Shown: positions 11,701-21,127, counted from the stretch's first letter. The stretch is 64,000 bases of DNA from an uncultured Bacteroidaceae bacterium (GCA_934426255.1 CAKRYD010000001.1:62001-126000), one strand, 5' to 3'. A program made the numbers and translations. The notes: generated by a model not told the origin, from the letters alone.

Positions 11701-12581
11701 AGAACTTTCTTCTCGCCACTGTCAATTATCTTTTGTATGCTTTCTTCATCCAGTTCGGTTTCACGATCCAGAATTACTTCATTCCGTTCTATTGAAACAA
11801 CTTCACCTGTATCTTCATCAACAAAGTCTTCGACCCAGCTCTTTAAGACTCTCGCAGCCAATCTCCTGCCTATCATTTTTTTTAGAGAGGCTTTTGAAAC
11901 CTTGACTTCTTCTGCAAGATTGAAAATTTCAAGAATGTCTTTGTCTGTTTCAAAGCCGATGGCTCTTAGTAGAGTGGTGACGGGGAGCTTTTTCTTCCGG
12001 TCTATATAAGCGTACATGACATTATTGATGTCAGTAGCAAATTCAATCCAAGAACCTTTAAAAGGAATGATTCTTGCAGAATATAGCTGTGTTCCGTTTG
12101 CGTGTACGCTTGAACCGAAGAATACGCCTGGCGAACGGTGCAATTGTGAAACTACAACTCGCTCTGCTCCGTTGATAATAAATGTCCCACTATTAGTCAT
12201 GTATGGAATCGGTCCCAAGAAGACATCTTGAATTTGTGTCGAGAAATCTTCATGGTCGGGATCGGTACAGTATAGTTTTAGCTTTGCTTTTAAAGGCACG
12301 CTATAAGTGAGACCTTTGACTAAGCATTCTTCAACTGTATATCTTGGTGGATCTATATAGTAGTCAAGAAATTCGAGAACAAAATTGTTGCGTGTATCAG
12401 TTATTGGGAAGTTCTCGCTAAATACTTTATATAGTCCATCATTCTTCCTTTTTTCTGGGGGTGTATCTAATTGGAAGAAATCGCGGAAAGATTTCAGTTG
12501 CACGTCCAAGAAGTCCGGGTAAGGCATGGGATTCTTTATTGACGCGAAATTTTTTCTTTGGCTGTATTCAAATGAAGACAT
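8769..12581 (-). CDS. rpoB: DNA-directed RNA polymerase subunit beta
   Basis: 1270 residues, the usual Bacteroidetes length. The rifampicin-pocket region is intact ([20 protein letters not shown], then [18 protein letters not shown]). The C-terminal clamp motifs [15 protein letters not shown] and [18 protein letters not shown] bind DNA and the RNA hybrid. The pocket residues D, H, R and S are all those of sensitive enzymes. The gene follows rplL after a 92-base gap holding a hairpin that may reduce read-through into rpoB. Confidence 0.99.
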   Translation of the reverse strand: MSSFEYSQRKNFASIKNPMPYPDFLDVQLKSFRDFFQLDTPPEKRKNDGLYKVFSENFPITDTRNNFVLEFLDYYIDPPRYTVEECLVKGLTYSVPLKAKLKLYCTDPDHEDFSTQIQDVFLGPIPYMTNSGTFIINGAERVVVSQLHRSPGVFFGSSVHANGTQLYSARIIPFKGSWIEFATDINNVMYAYIDRKKKLPVTTLLRAIGFETDKDILEIFNLAEEVKVSKASLKKMIGRRLAARVLKSWVEDFVDEDTGEVVSIERNEVILDRETELDEESIQKIIDSGEKKVLLHREDGIGTDYSIIFNTLQKDPSNSEKEAVLYIYRQLRNADPADDASAREVINNLFFSERRYDLGEVGRYRINRKLGLSTPMDVCVLTKEDIIEIIKYLIQLVNSKAQVDDIDHLSNRRVRNVGEQLANQFSIGLVRMSRTIRERMNVRDNEVFSPTDLINAKTVSSVINSFFGANPLSQFMDQTNPLAEVTHKRRLSALGPGGLTRERAGFEVRDVHYTHYGRLCPIESPEGPNIGLISSLCVYAKINDLGFIETPYRPVKDAKVELDNRKVVYLTAEEETNKIIAQGNAPLNDDGTFIRNKVKCRQDAEYPVVAPSEVELMDVAPQQIASIAAALIPFLEHDDAHRALMGSNMMRQAVPLITCEVPIVGTGIEKQVCEDSRTMVVAEGDGVIEYVDASKIVIKYDRTKDEEFVNFDSSVKEYHLPKFRRTNQSMTIDLRPICERGQRVQKNDILTEGYATANGELALGRNLLVAYMPWKGYNYEDAIVLNERMVREDILTSVHVDEFSLAVRETKRGVEELTSDIPNVSEDATKNLDENGIVRIGVRVEPGDILIGKITPKGESDPSPEEKLLRAIFGDRAGDVKDASLKATPSLSGVVVDKCLFKKAIKTRSSRAEDKIKLQEVLDEFNEKVAKLKEELIGKLLILTKDKPSQGVKNNLGEITIPKGVTFSHSILNDVDFSSLQLSKWTTDSHKNDLIQKVILNYLKKYNIYDAEMKRQNFAITIGDELPSGVIQMAKVYVAKKRKIGVGDKMAGRHGNKGIVSKIVRQEDMPFLEDGTPVDIVLNPLGVPSRMNLGQIFEAVLGYAGRKLDMKFATPIFDGATLKDLETWTNKAGLPHLGSTQLYDGETGEPFDQKATVGVTYMLKLGHMVEDKMHARSIGPYSLITQQPLGGKAQFGGQRFGEMEVWAIEAFGASHVLQEMLTIKSDDVVGRAKAYEAIVKGDPLPVPGIPESLNVLLHELRGLGLSITLD

Positions 12582-12619
12582 TGTCAGTGTTTATGTTATC
12601 GTTGTTATAAATACAAAAA

Positions 12620-12652
12620 GGTTAAGAATTCCCTACCAGAGAATTCTTAACC
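12620..12652 (-). terminator. Hairpin between rplL and rpoB, likely partial terminator (attenuator)
   Basis: Perfect 12-bp arms (GGTTAAGAATTC and its complement) around a 9-base loop. On the minus strand the stem is followed by TTTTTGTATTT. rpoB and rpoC have no other obvious promoter here, so complete termination is unlikely. In Escherichia coli an attenuator occupies the same gene boundary. Confidence 0.75.
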
Positions 12653-12673
12653 TAAGGGTCTATAAAGTGAATG

Positions 12674-13051
12674 TTACTTTATTTCAACTTCAGCACCGGC
12701 AGCTTCGATAGCTTTCTTCAATGCTTCAGCGTCATCTTTTGAAACGCCTTCTTTCAAGGTCTTGGGAGCGCCGTCTACTAAGTCTTTAGCCTCTTTCAAA
12801 CCAAGGCCGCAGGCTTCTTTGACTGCCTTTACAACTTGAAGTTTAGCACCACCGGCACTCTTCAAAATGACATCAAAAGATGTTTTTTCTTCAGCAGCTT
12901 CAGCAGCTCCTGCAGCGGGGCCGGCAGCAACAGCAACAGCTGCAGCAGCAGGTTCAATCCCATATTCATCTTTCAAAACAGTGCACAATTCGTTTACTTC
13001 CTTAACTGTCAAATTAACTAATTCTTCAGCAATAGCTTTAATGTCTGCCAT
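12674..13051 (-). CDS. rplL: 50S ribosomal protein L7/L12
   Basis: 125 residues, full length. An N-terminal dimerisation helix pair ([22 protein letters not shown]) leads through an alanine-rich hinge (about residues 35-52) to the globular C-terminal domain that recruits translation factors ([20 protein letters not shown]). It forms the flexible ribosomal stalk on L10, whose gene lies directly upstream. Confidence 0.99.
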   Translation of the reverse strand: MADIKAIAEELVNLTVKEVNELCTVLKDEYGIEPAAAAVAVAAGPAAGAAEAAEEKTSFDVILKSAGGAKLQVVKAVKEACGLGLKEAKDLVDGAPKTLKEGVSKDDAEALKKAIEAAGAEVEIK

Positions 13052-13087
13052 TTTATTTTCTGATTTTAATGTTTTATACTAATGTTG

Positions 13088-13603
13088 TTATTCGGGACGT
13101 TCTCCCAGTGTTTTTAGAATGCCGTGAATATTGTTTCCTCCGCTTTGTAATGCAGAAACAACATTCTTGATAGGTGACTGTAACAAAGCCATGATATCTG
13201 CAATAACTTCCTCTTTGCTCTTCAAAGAAGCAAGGTCTTCCAATTGGTTCTCATTGTAGAATCCTCCTTCAGCATAAGCTGCTTTCAAACCTTTCACACC
13301 TGAGTTTTTCTCTTTCTTAAGCATCTTAGCAGGCAAGTTGGCTGTTCTTGTGAACAACACAGCCGTAGTGCCTTTCAAAGAAGTGTAGATTGGCGTAAAA
13401 TCTGTTTCTGCAGCTTCAAGAGCTTTCTCTAAAAGCGTATTCTTAACAACAACCATCTTGATGTCTTGCTTAAAGCAAATTCGCCTGAGGTTTGTTGTCT
13501 GTTCTGCATTTAAACCGGTTGTATCAACCAAGTAGAAATGTGGGTATTCGTTGATGAGCGAACCCAAATTGCTGATTATCGCGTTTTTTTCTTCTTTCCT
13601 CAT
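13088..13603 (-). CDS. rplJ: 50S ribosomal protein L10
   Basis: 171 residues. The N-terminal RNA-binding domain ends in the usual pattern (VVVKNTLLEKALE), and the C-terminal helix that binds L7/L12 dimers follows (ALLQSPIKNVVSALQSGGNN). It anchors the stalk to 23S rRNA. The start is 5 bases after the rplA stop, so the two genes are translated in sequence. In other bacteria L10 with L12 represses its own mRNA; no leader structure was identified here. Confidence 0.98.
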   Translation of the reverse strand: MRKEEKNAIISNLGSLINEYPHFYLVDTTGLNAEQTTNLRRICFKQDIKMVVVKNTLLEKALEAAETDFTPIYTSLKGTTAVLFTRTANLPAKMLKKEKNSGVKGLKAAYAEGGFYNENQLEDLASLKSKEEVIADIMALLQSPIKNVVSALQSGGNNIHGILKTLGERPE

Positions 13604-13608
13604 GTTGA

Positions 13609-14310
13609 TTAGATTTTAGAGTCAATTGATTTTGGGTCAATTTTGATACCCTTGCTCATTGTTGAAGAAATAAATACGCTCTTCATATATGTGCCTTTTG
13701 CGCTTGCAGGCTTCAACTTTATGATTGTTGAAATAAAGGCACGTGCATTGTCTACAATTTGTTCGGCATCAAAGCTAACTTTTCCGATTGATGTGTGGAC
13801 GATACCATTTTTATCAACCTTAAAGTCTATCTTACCTTGTTTTACTTCTTGAACTGCTTTAGCAACGTCCATGGTTACTGTACCACTCTTAGGGTTAGGC
13901 ATTAAGCCACGAGGACCTAATACGCGTCCTAATGGTCCGATTTTACCCATAACAGATGGCATAGTAATTACGACATCAATATCAGTCCATCCACTTTTGA
14001 TTTTGTCAATGTACTCATCAAGTCCGACATAATCGGCTCCTGCAGCTTTGGCATCGGCTTCTTTGTCGGGTGTGCACAAGCAAAGTACGCGGATTTGCTT
14101 TCCTGTTCCGTGTGGAAGTGATACAACACCGCGAACCATCTGATTAGCTTTTCGCGGATCAACTCCTAAACGTATGTCAACATCAATTGAAGCATCGAAT
14201 TTAGTGGTTGTGATTTCTTTTACAAGTTTTGCTGCTTCCGGTAAAGTATAGGCTTTTCCTGCTTCAATCTTCGCCGATGTCAACTTTTGATTCTTTGTCA
14301 GTTTACTCAT
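13609..14310 (-). CDS. rplA: 50S ribosomal protein L1
   Basis: 233 residues. Family signatures include [19 protein letters not shown] near the start and [20 protein letters not shown] in the middle. It forms the mobile L1 stalk that steers deacylated tRNA out of the E site. In many bacteria L1 also represses its own L11-L1 message. It lies 12 bases after rplK. Confidence 0.99.
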   Translation of the reverse strand: MSKLTKNQKLTSAKIEAGKAYTLPEAAKLVKEITTTKFDASIDVDIRLGVDPRKANQMVRGVVSLPHGTGKQIRVLCLCTPDKEADAKAAGADYVGLDEYIDKIKSGWTDIDVVITMPSVMGKIGPLGRVLGPRGLMPNPKSGTVTMDVAKAVQEVKQGKIDFKVDKNGIVHTSIGKVSFDAEQIVDNARAFISTIIKLKPASAKGTYMKSVFISSTMSKGIKIDPKSIDSKI

Positions 14311-14322
14311 TTTCTTGAAGAT

Positions 14323-14766
14323 TTATTTGTTAGCGGGAAATTCACCTGTAACTGTGATACCCATACTTCTTGCCGTTCCTGCTATCAGCCTCATCGCACT
14401 TTCGATGGTGAAGCAGTTCAGGTCTGGCATTTTGTCTTCAGCTATAGCCCTAACTTGTTCCCACGTCACCGAAGCGACTTTGTTTCTGTTAGGCTCTGCA
14501 CTTCCACTCTTTAATTTGGCGATTTCTTTTAATTGAATTGCAGCAGGTGGTGTCTTGATTACAAAAGTAAAAGATTTATCAGCGTAAAAAGTGATAATGA
14601 CTGGTAATACTTTACCTGCCTTCTTTTGTGTCAAAGCATTAAACTGCTTGCAAAAATCCATAATGTTCAACCCTTTGGAACCCAATGCAGGGCCTACGGG
14701 AGGAGAGGGATTAGCAGCGCCGCCTTTAATCTGTAATTTGATTATTCCAGCAACTTCTTTAGCCAT
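14323..14766 (-). CDS. rplK: 50S ribosomal protein L11
   Basis: 147 residues. The N-terminal domain carries the proline-rich [10 protein letters not shown] segment that takes part in factor binding and, in bacteria with RelA, in sensing stalled ribosomes. The C-terminal rRNA-binding domain ends with [12 protein letters not shown]. It follows nusG. Confidence 0.99.
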   Translation of the reverse strand: MAKEVAGIIKLQIKGGAANPSPPVGPALGSKGLNIMDFCKQFNALTQKKAGKVLPVIITFYADKSFTFVIKTPPAAIQLKEIAKLKSGSAEPNRNKVASVTWEQVRAIAEDKMPDLNCFTIESAMRLIAGTARSMGITVTGEFPANK

Positions 14767-14819
14767 GTTATTATTATTTTTGAACTTTAAATTGAGGGAA
14801 TCATGTACGTAACATTACA

Positions 14820-15362
14820 TTATTCTCTCTCGACTTGCATAAAACCTAAGACCAAAGGCGTGTTACGGCCAAAGACCTTAACCATTACAGTTAGTTTTTT
14901 CTTTTCGTTATTGACTTCGTCAACGACTCCGGAAAAACCGCTGAATGGCCCTTCTGTAACTTTTACAGCTTCACCAACCACAAAAGGAACGAGCATCTGG
15001 TCTCCGTCTTCTGATAATTCATCAACTTTTCCCAGCATTCTGTTAACCTCGGATTGCCGTAATGGAACTGGATTATCCAATCCGCCCAATATACCTACTA
15101 CATTTGGAGTATTACGTAATATCAGTGGAATTTCTCCCACCATTTGCGCTTGTACTAGTACATAGCCAGACATTAAATTACGTTCCTTTACAACACGTTT
15201 TCCATTGCGCGTCTGCAGTACCTTCTCCATTGGTATCAATACTTGCTGGACATAAGGCGATAAGGTCTTGTTTTTTATCTCTGCATCGATATATTCCTTG
15301 ACCTTACCCTCTTTGCCAGTTATGGCACGAAGCACATACCAATTTAATTCAGTATTAGCCAT
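14820..15362 (-). CDS. nusG: Transcription termination/antitermination factor NusG
   Basis: 180 residues. The NGN domain (NWYVLRAITGKEGKVKEYI, then LMSGYVLVQAQM) binds the RNA polymerase clamp. The C-terminal KOW domain includes GEAVKVTEGPFSGFSGVVDE and links to ribosomal protein S10 or Rho. It is 15 bases after secE, the common bacterial pairing. Confidence 0.99.
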   Translation of the reverse strand: MANTELNWYVLRAITGKEGKVKEYIDAEIKNKTLSPYVQQVLIPMEKVLQTRNGKRVVKERNLMSGYVLVQAQMVGEIPLILRNTPNVVGILGGLDNPVPLRQSEVNRMLGKVDELSEDGDQMLVPFVVGEAVKVTEGPFSGFSGVVDEVNNEKKKLTVMVKVFGRNTPLVLGFMQVERE

Positions 15363-15377
15363 CTGAGGAATTCCGTT

Positions 15378-15569
15378 TTAGTGAGGATATACTGTTGTCA
15401 TTACGAACTGAAACAACTCGTCGACCGCAAAGACTACAATTGCTATGATTATGGAAGCAGTTAATACAACCACAGAACTGTGCGTCAATTCTTTGCGCTT
15501 TGGCCAACTGGTCTTATGAGCCAATTCTTCGTAGGAATCTTTACAGTATTGTACGAATTTCTTGAACAT
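15378..15569 (-). CDS. secE: Preprotein translocase subunit SecE
   Basis: 63 residues, the short single-span form. The amphipathic N-terminal helix contains the SecE signature WPKRKELTHSS, followed by one transmembrane helix (VVVLTASIIIAIVVFAVDEL). It clamps the SecY channel in the inner membrane. The ATG at 15567-15569 was chosen because a longer frame would run backwards through the tRNA-Trp gene. Confidence 0.97.
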   Translation of the reverse strand: MFKKFVQYCKDSYEELAHKTSWPKRKELTHSSVVVLTASIIIAIVVFAVDELFQFVMTTVYPH

Positions 15570-15583
15570 ATCTCTTGATTTAG

Positions 15584-15656
15584 CACGGAAAGAGAGGCTC
15601 GAACTCCCGACACCTGGTTTTGGAGACCAGTGCTCTACCAACTGAGCTATTTCCGT
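15584..15656 (-). tRNA. trnW: tRNA-Trp (CCA anticodon)
   Basis: 73 bases including discriminator G. The acceptor arms ACGGAAA and TTTCCGT pair perfectly, the D and T arms are normal (TAGCTCAG, GTTCGAGCC), and the anticodon loop CTCCAAA carries CCA. The 3' CCA is not encoded. It lies between tuf and secE, a frequent place for tRNA-Trp. Confidence 0.97.
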
Positions 15657-15710
15657 ATGGAGTCCCCTACTGATGCAGGGGAACTCTGTGATGTTTATTT
15701 AACGATATGA

Positions 15711-16901
15711 TTAATCGAGGATTTCAGTAATCTGACCTGAACCTACAGTACGACCACCTTCGCGGATTGCGAAACGAAGTCCTGTGTTCAGAGCAACCGG
15801 ATAAATCAATTCGACTGTGATTTCCACGTTGTCGCCAGGCATTACCATGTCTACTCCTTCGGGCAAGGTGATTTCACCTGTGCAGTCCATTGTACGGAGA
15901 TAGAACTGAGGACGATATTTGTTGCCGAATGGTGTGTGACGACCACCTTCTTCTTTCTTTAAAACATATACGGATGCCTTGAATTTAGAGTGCGGGGTTA
16001 TTGTTCCCGGGTGTGTGATCACCATACCACGCTTGATCTCGTTTTTGTCAACGCCACGGAGCAGCAAACCTACGTTATCACCAGCTTCACCTTCGTCCAA
16101 TATTTTACGGAACATTTCTACGCCGGTTACAACAGACTTCTTGTCTTCACCGAGACCCAAGATCTGTACTTCATCGCCAACTTTAACGACACCTGTTTCG
16201 ATACGTCCTGTGGCTACAGTTCCACGACCTGTGATTGAGAATATGTCTTCAACAGGCATCAAGAAAGGCTTTTCAATATCGCGAACGGGCTCTTGGATCC
16301 AGTTGTCAACGGCATCCATCAGCTCCATTACCGAGTTTTCCCACTTTTCAACGCCATTCAAAGCACCGAGTGCAGAGCCGCGGATGATCGGGGTATCTTC
16401 CTCGTAGTCGTATGCTGCGAGCAATTCGCGCATTTCCATTTCAACGAGTTCGAGCATTTCTTCGTCTTCAACCATATCGCATTTGTTCAGGAATACAACC
16501 AGACGGGGTACGTTTACCTGACGAGCCAAAAGGATGTGCTCGCGTGTTTGAGGCATAGGACCGTCAGTTGCTGCAACTACGATGATAGCACCGTCCATCT
16601 GGGCAGCACCAGTAACCATGTTCTTAACGTAGTCGGCGTGTCCCGGGCAGTCTACGTGTGCATAGTGACGCTTTGCAGTTTCGTATTCAACGTGCGAAGT
16701 GTTAATTGTGATACCACGTTCTTTTTCTTCAGGAGCGTTATCAATCTGATCGAATGATTTAACTTCATCGCTCTTGGAGAAGCCTTTTTCTGCCAACACT
16801 TTCGTGATAGCAGCTGTCAACGTAGTCTTTCCATGGTCAACGTGACCAATAGTACCGATGTTTACATGCGGTTTGGTACGCTCGAATTTTTCTTTAGCCA
16901 T
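15711..16901 (-). CDS. tuf: Elongation factor Tu
   Basis: 396 residues. GTPase motifs are all present: [14 protein letters not shown] (P-loop), [12 protein letters not shown] and [10 protein letters not shown]. Domains 2 and 3 follow ([10 protein letters not shown], then [19 protein letters not shown]). It carries aminoacyl-tRNA to the ribosome. The start [12 protein letters not shown] at 16899-16901 was chosen; a longer frame reads into the tRNA-Thr side and has no family support. Confidence 0.99.
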   Translation of the reverse strand: MAKEKFERTKPHVNIGTIGHVDHGKTTLTAAITKVLAEKGFSKSDEVKSFDQIDNAPEEKERGITINTSHVEYETAKRHYAHVDCPGHADYVKNMVTGAAQMDGAIIVVAATDGPMPQTREHILLARQVNVPRLVVFLNKCDMVEDEEMLELVEMEMRELLAAYDYEEDTPIIRGSALGALNGVEKWENSVMELMDAVDNWIQEPVRDIEKPFLMPVEDIFSITGRGTVATGRIETGVVKVGDEVQILGLGEDKKSVVTGVEMFRKILDEGEAGDNVGLLLRGVDKNEIKRGMVITHPGTITPHSKFKASVYVLKKEEGGRHTPFGNKYRPQFYLRTMDCTGEITLPEGVDMVMPGDNVEITVELIYPVALNTGLRFAIREGGRTVGSGQITEILD

Positions 16902-16943
16902 AGCTTCCTTATTTATATAATGATTGTTTCTATGTTTTTTTCG

Positions 16944-17015
<72 letters not shown>

Positions 17016-17021
17016 GAAAAG

Positions 17022-17094
17022 AGCGGAAAACGGGACTCAAACCCGCGACCCCCAGCTTGGAAGGCTAGTGCTCTATCAACTGAGCTATTTCCGC
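17022..17094 (-). tRNA. trnG: tRNA-Gly (TCC anticodon)
   Basis: 73 bases. The acceptor arm GCGGAAA pairs with TTTCCGC, and the loop CTTCCAA carries anticodon TCC. It is only 6 bases from tRNA-Thr, so the two are processed from one transcript. Confidence 0.95.
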
Positions 17095-17114
17095 ATTCTG
17101 TTTTTCTCTGTTTG

Positions 17115-17197
17115 TGGGCAGTGATGGATTCGAACCACCGAAGGCAAGAACCAGCAGATTTACAGTCTGCCCCATTTGGCCACTCTGGAAACTGCCC
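17115..17197 (-). tRNA. trnY: tRNA-Tyr (GTA anticodon)
   Basis: 83 bases with a long variable arm, as expected for tRNA-Tyr. The acceptor arms GGGCAGT and ACTGCCC pair perfectly and the loop CTGTAAA carries anticodon GTA. It is the first gene of the operon. Confidence 0.96.
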
Positions 17198-17199
17198 CT

Positions 17200-17265
17200 C
17201 CCGTTTTAAGCAGCGTGTTAAGGATACTTGTGAGTATTTCTGTGCTGCTTTCAACTCGAAACGGG
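17200..17265 (-). promoter_or_regulatory. Structured leader between promoter and tRNA-Tyr
   Basis: On the minus strand the leader can fold into one long hairpin. CCCGTTT pairs with AAACGGG at the ends, AAGCAGC pairs with GCTGCTT inside, and ATACT/AGTAT caps it. It starts about where transcription should begin and ends two bases before tRNA-Tyr. It may guide 5' processing or early elongation; that is inference. Confidence 0.6.
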
Positions 17266-17267
17266 TG

Positions 17268-17298
17268 CAAAGGTATACATTATTTCTTACATGCAAAA
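17268..17298 (-). promoter_or_regulatory. Promoter of the tRNA-tuf-secE-nusG-rpl-rpoBC operon
   Basis: On the minus strand, TTTTTG is followed after 18 bases by TACCTTTG (17268-17275). This is a near-ideal Bacteroidetes promoter and no equally good one was noticed inside the operon. Confidence 0.8.
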
Positions 17299-17314
17299 AC
17301 TTTAGGCACTTTTT

Positions 17315-17614
17315 TTATTTGCCTTTTTGTTTTTCCTTGTATTTTTCTGCCTGGCGGAGCAGTGATTCTGTGCAAAGGTCAACTCCTTCTTCAAAAGTGT
17401 CGCATGTTTTTTCTACAAACAGATCGATGCCTTTCATTGAAACCTTGATGGATGTCTGTTTGTTTTTGGCTGTTTCGGGCTTTTCCACTTTGAGGGTTAC
17501 TTCGGCTTTGCGTGCGTCCTCGTTTGCCTTGCTGACTTTTTCCAGTTTCTTTTCGATGAACTGCTGCAACCTTTCCGTTGCGTCAAAGTGAATTGATTGA
17601 ATCTTGATATCCAT
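17315..17614 (-). CDS. hpf: Ribosome hibernation promoting factor, short form
   Basis: 99 residues, the short HPF/YfiA size, without the C-terminal dimerisation domain of long HPF. The opening IKIQSIHFDATERLQQFIEK and the basic VEKPETAKNKQTSIKV region match the family. It binds the 30S A and P sites and silences ribosomes in starvation. It is the last gene of rpsU-xerC-hpf, 11 bases after the recombinase. Confidence 0.93.
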   Translation of the reverse strand: MDIKIQSIHFDATERLQQFIEKKLEKVSKANEDARKAEVTLKVEKPETAKNKQTSIKVSMKGIDLFVEKTCDTFEEGVDLCTESLLRQAEKYKEKQKGK

Positions 17615-17625
17615 GGCTTTTTGTT

Positions 17626-18510
17626 TTATGCCCTTGGGTGGGCTTGTTTGTATATTCTTTTGAGTTCTTCAAATGTCGTGTGGGTATAGATTTCTGTTGT
17701 GGCGATGCTTTCGTGTCCCAGCAGTTCTTTGACCACTTCGATGTTTGCCCCGTGGTTTAGCATGGCGGTGGCAAAGGTGTGCCGCAGTACGTGAGGACTG
17801 CGTTTTTTCTGTGTCGTGATTTGTCCGAGACAGTTTTTTACGATCCTTTGCACGGCTGATTTGGTGATACGCTTGCCTTTGTTGTCGAGAAACAGTGCCG
17901 TGGAGCTTTGGTCGGATGCTGCTTCATTGCGCTTTGCGATGTATTGTTGCATTTCGGCTTTCATTTCATGGCCGAAGGGAATGATGCGTTGCTTGTTGCG
18001 TTTCCCGGTTACTTTGAGGGTCATCACTGTCAGGTCTATGTCGCTCAGGTCGAGTGATGTCAGTTCCGAGAGCCGTATGCCTGTGGTATAGAATGTCAGC
18101 AGAATGGCGTGGTCGCGCACGCCTTCGTAGGTCTGCGGAAAGGCTGTGCTGTCCAGCAGTTTGTCCATTTGGCTTTCTCTGATGAAGCAGGGTAGTGCCT
18201 TTGTTCTTTTGGGGCCTTCTATCCGGCGTGTGGGGTCTGTTTTGACGAGGCCTCTCGACAGCAGGTATTTATAAAATGAGCGAAGCGCGCTCATCCATGT
18301 GTTTACGGATGAGGCTGCGCTTCCTCTATTCATCAATGTGACAATCCATTCACGAAGGTCGCCTTCGTTGATTGTCTGCCAGTCAAGTTTCCGTCCTTGG
18401 TTTTCTACATATTCTCCGAACTTTGTCAAGACGAAGTCATATTCGTCTACTGTTGCCTTTGAATAGTTTTTCTCGGCGGTGAGATAATGTAGAAACCTTT
18501 CTTTCAGCAT
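17626..18510 (-). CDS. xerC: Tyrosine recombinase XerC/XerD
   Basis: 294 residues with an N-terminal SAM-like core-binding domain and a C-terminal catalytic domain. The catalytic set is complete: Arg146 (TTGIRLSEL), Lys170, His240 and Arg243 (PHVLRHTFAT), His266 (LLGHES) and nucleophile Tyr275. It resolves chromosome dimers at dif, usually as one of two Xer proteins. Its place next to rpsU suggests a housekeeping copy, not a phage integrase. XerC and XerD cannot be told apart here. Confidence 0.9.
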   Translation of the reverse strand: MLKERFLHYLTAEKNYSKATVDEYDFVLTKFGEYVENQGRKLDWQTINEGDLREWIVTLMNRGSAASSVNTWMSALRSFYKYLLSRGLVKTDPTRRIEGPKRTKALPCFIRESQMDKLLDSTAFPQTYEGVRDHAILLTFYTTGIRLSELTSLDLSDIDLTVMTLKVTGKRNKQRIIPFGHEMKAEMQQYIAKRNEAASDQSSTALFLDNKGKRITKSAVQRIVKNCLGQITTQKKRSPHVLRHTFATAMLNHGANIEVVKELLGHESIATTEIYTHTTFEELKRIYKQAHPRA

Positions 18511-18588
18511 GTCCTTTTGCGTTTATTGCGATACGAATGTACGCAAAAGGTGCGGTTCTCAGAAATAAAAACGTTTAAAAATTGCGAT

Positions 18589-18780
18589 TTAAGCTTCTTC
18601 GCGGTGGAGAGCCTGCACGTAAATGGCGTGTTCTTTGGCAATGCGGCGCTTAACAGAAGGCTTGTCAAACTGCTGGCGGCTGCGCAATTCCTTTACGATG
18701 CCGGTTTTTTCAAACTTTCTCTTAAACTTCTTCAATGCTCTTTCGATGTTCTCGCCATCTTTAACTTGAACTACTATCAT
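18589..18780 (-). CDS. rpsU: 30S ribosomal protein S21
   Basis: 63 residues, highly basic. The pattern IERALKKFKRKFEKTGIVKE followed by RSRQQFDKPSVKRR is characteristic of the family. S21 sits near the platform and, in Bacteroidetes, helps hold the anti-Shine-Dalgarno end of 16S rRNA, which is why leaders here rarely need strong Shine-Dalgarno sites. That last role is established knowledge, not seen here. Confidence 0.97.
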   Translation of the reverse strand: MIVVQVKDGENIERALKKFKRKFEKTGIVKELRSRQQFDKPSVKRRIAKEHAIYVQALHREEA

Positions 18781-18830
18781 ACTTTGCGTTATGTTTTTAG
18801 TTTATTATTTCTGATACGTTTTTGTGGGCG

Positions 18831-18861
18831 CAAAATTACACATTCTTTTAATTCCTCGCAA
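18831..18861 (-). promoter_or_regulatory. Promoter of rpsU-xerC-hpf
   Basis: On the minus strand TTG is followed after 20 bases by TAATTTTG (18831-18838), about 50 bases before rpsU. The rest of 18839-19007 holds a G+C-rich hairpin (GCCCGG/CCGGGC at 18923-18938) and no gene. Confidence 0.7.
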
Positions 18862-19007
18862 GGGTTTGCGGGATTATTTTTGCCATATCTTGTTTTTGTT
18901 CTGTGTGGTTTGCCGCTCGGATGCCCGGTTTGCCGGGCTCCGTTTCCGAAAGTCTGCCTTGCCGTTTGATTTTTCTTGGTTGGTGTTGCCGGCATTGCCG
19001 GGTGTTT

Positions 19008-21095
19008 TCAGAAGCGTTTGGTGTCAAGCTGTTTGTGCTGCTTTTCCTTGTAGCCGCCGAAGCGGTAGGAAAATGACAGTCCTATTTCACGATAGCAGCT
19101 CAACTTCATATCCATGTGTTGTCCGGCATATCTTATATAAGGGTCGGGATGTTGGGTCTCGAAGATGTCGTTGGCATAGAGTCTGAGTGAGGCTTTCTTG
19201 TTGGCGAAGTTGTGTTGCAGGGATATGTCGGCCTGCCACGTCGAAGGAATGGTGTAGGTGGCTTGCACGGATGTTGTGCGCCAGTTGCCATCCACGTTGA
19301 GAGTCAGGTCGTGCTGTTTGCTGATGACGAAGGCATTCATGAGGTTTATGACGATGAAAGCACGGTCGCGGTTAAAAGTCATGTCGTAGAAATCAGTGTC
19401 TTTTTCTTTTTTCCATATGCCCATGAAGTTGGCTCTTGTCGTTAGGCATTTTCCGATGCTCAGGGGCAGTGAGGCCATGATGCCCCATTGGGAGCTGAAG
19501 TCATAGTTAAGGAACTTGTAGTTGAGTACATATTGCTCGGTGCTTTGATAGGGCGTCTGCATGAAGTAGTCGCTGGTGTAGTTGTACCAAATGCTGAATT
19601 GGTACTTGTTTTTCAGTATGTAAACAAGTTGTGTCTTATAGATGTCAGCGGGTTGCAGGTAGGGGTTTCCGATGACAAGTCCGTATCCTCCGTCGGTATA
19701 GGTCGTGGTGTTTTGGATGACGCTGTATTGGGGAAAGTCTTTCTGACTTGAGAAGCTGAGCTGCAGCATGTGTCCGTTTGCAGGTTGGTAGTTCAGGTTA
19801 AGCGACGGATAGAGATCCCAGCGGTGCCATGTGTAGGAGTGATAGTATTCGGCTGCTACCGAGAGGTCTGCCGAGAGTTTGTTGCCAAGGCTTTTTGTCA
19901 GTCCGGCATACAGGTTGGCAATTTCTTCCTGATGGCGTGTTCGGATGTCGCCGGGTGTTTCGGCCGATGTCGGGTCCAGCCGTTCGTAGGTCTGCAGGCC
20001 GTTGTCTGTACTTGTTTGGCAGTGCAGCCCATAGTTCAGAGACCATGTGCCGAGATTGTGCGTTTGTCCTACAGAGAGCTTCCAGCGGTTGATTCTTTGT
20101 CTGCTTAGTGCGATGAAGTGAAGTGTCTGGTCGGCGATGGTGCTGCTTAGGGTTTGCCGTCCGGGATTCATATAGAAGGTATATTCCAATGCGGCATTCA
20201 GCCCGAAGGGAGCCTGGTAGTCGGCACGTGCGTTCTGCAGGGTGTTTGTGTCGCTGTGCCGGCTTTTTGACACAATGTCATAGGAAGTTGTCTCATAGTT
20301 GTGGCCGGTTGCGTAGTTGCCGTTATAGGCAAAGCTCAGGCTGTGGTCTACACCCAGGTTGTAGTCGGCTCCCAACCTCCATGAATGGTTGTGACGTCTT
20401 GTGCCGACAATGTTGTTACTTATAAAGTCGCGGGCCTCACCGTTGGCCAGTGTGTGGTGCGATGTCGTGTTGCGCCAGCCGTAGTAGTTGCCGTGAGTGT
20501 GGTCATAGAGCAGGTCTGCCGTCCATTTGCCTTTTGCTGCAGCCAGATTGACACGCTCCTCAAATTTGCAATCGTGTTGCTGACGGGCTGCCCCATAGAT
20601 TTCGCCTTGCAGCGGTGCTTGCGAGGTTGCGCCATGGTGCAGGTTGATGCTGATCATGGCTCCTCTCACCCCGTAGCGTGCAGGTGCCGACAGCATCACT
20701 TCGGCATCCTTGATGCGGCTTGACGGAATGGTTTTCAACAAGGTATATATCTGCTCGGCTGTCAGGGTGGTGGCTTTTCCGTCGATAACCACCGTAACCG
20801 GTTGATTCATGAGCTGCAACTTGTCGTTGTCTTCACTGATGCCGGGAATCAGCTTGATGGCATCATAGGCATTGTCGGCCGGATGGTCCTTGAGTATTGC
20901 CGGCATGTTATAGATCAGTTTGCCGTCGCGGCCTTTCACTGTCGGGCGTTCTCCTTTCACACTGACCGATGGCAGTGCACGCAGCATGCTGTCGGCTTTG
21001 GCCATGGCCCGCAGGGAGTCGTTGCGGCTTTGGGCAGATGTGCCTGTTGAAATGAGGATAATAAGGAGTGCAAAACAGGGTTTTATAAGTTCCAT
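19008..21095 (-). CDS. TonB-receptor-like outer membrane beta-barrel protein
   Basis: 695 residues from the ATG at 21093-21095. A signal peptide (MELIKPCFALLIILISTGTS, then AQS) precedes a TonB plug-like domain (PADNAYDAIKLIPGISEDND, then VIDGKATTLTAEQIYTLLKT). A long C-terminal barrel with repeated aromatic amphipathic strands ends in YRFGGYKEKQHKQL. It resembles the outer-membrane barrel family near TonB-dependent receptors (OMP_b-brl_3 type). It lacks the usual N-terminal carboxypeptidase-like domain and a SusD partner, so a SusC role is unlikely. The substrate is unknown. The upstream ATG at 21122 overlaps the promoter and was rejected. Confidence 0.8.
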   Translation of the reverse strand: MELIKPCFALLIILISTGTSAQSRNDSLRAMAKADSMLRALPSVSVKGERPTVKGRDGKLIYNMPAILKDHPADNAYDAIKLIPGISEDNDKLQLMNQPVTVVIDGKATTLTAEQIYTLLKTIPSSRIKDAEVMLSAPARYGVRGAMISINLHHGATSQAPLQGEIYGAARQQHDCKFEERVNLAAAKGKWTADLLYDHTHGNYYGWRNTTSHHTLANGEARDFISNNIVGTRRHNHSWRLGADYNLGVDHSLSFAYNGNYATGHNYETTSYDIVSKSRHSDTNTLQNARADYQAPFGLNAALEYTFYMNPGRQTLSSTIADQTLHFIALSRQRINRWKLSVGQTHNLGTWSLNYGLHCQTSTDNGLQTYERLDPTSAETPGDIRTRHQEEIANLYAGLTKSLGNKLSADLSVAAEYYHSYTWHRWDLYPSLNLNYQPANGHMLQLSFSSQKDFPQYSVIQNTTTYTDGGYGLVIGNPYLQPADIYKTQLVYILKNKYQFSIWYNYTSDYFMQTPYQSTEQYVLNYKFLNYDFSSQWGIMASLPLSIGKCLTTRANFMGIWKKEKDTDFYDMTFNRDRAFIVINLMNAFVISKQHDLTLNVDGNWRTTSVQATYTIPSTWQADISLQHNFANKKASLRLYANDIFETQHPDPYIRYAGQHMDMKLSCYREIGLSFSYRFGGYKEKQHKQLDTKRF

Positions 21096-21119
21096 TGTTT
21101 CATATTTCTGTTGACGCTG

Positions 21120-21127
21120 CAAAGTTA
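21120..21127 (-). promoter_or_regulatory. -7 box of the outer membrane barrel gene
   Basis: Minus strand TAACTTTG, a perfect TAnnTTTG box 25 bases before the start codon. No exact TTTG was found at -33. Confidence 0.55.

Noticed and set aside
15570..15641. Longer start for secE
   Set aside because: The extension lies inside tRNA-Trp; the family start is at 15569.
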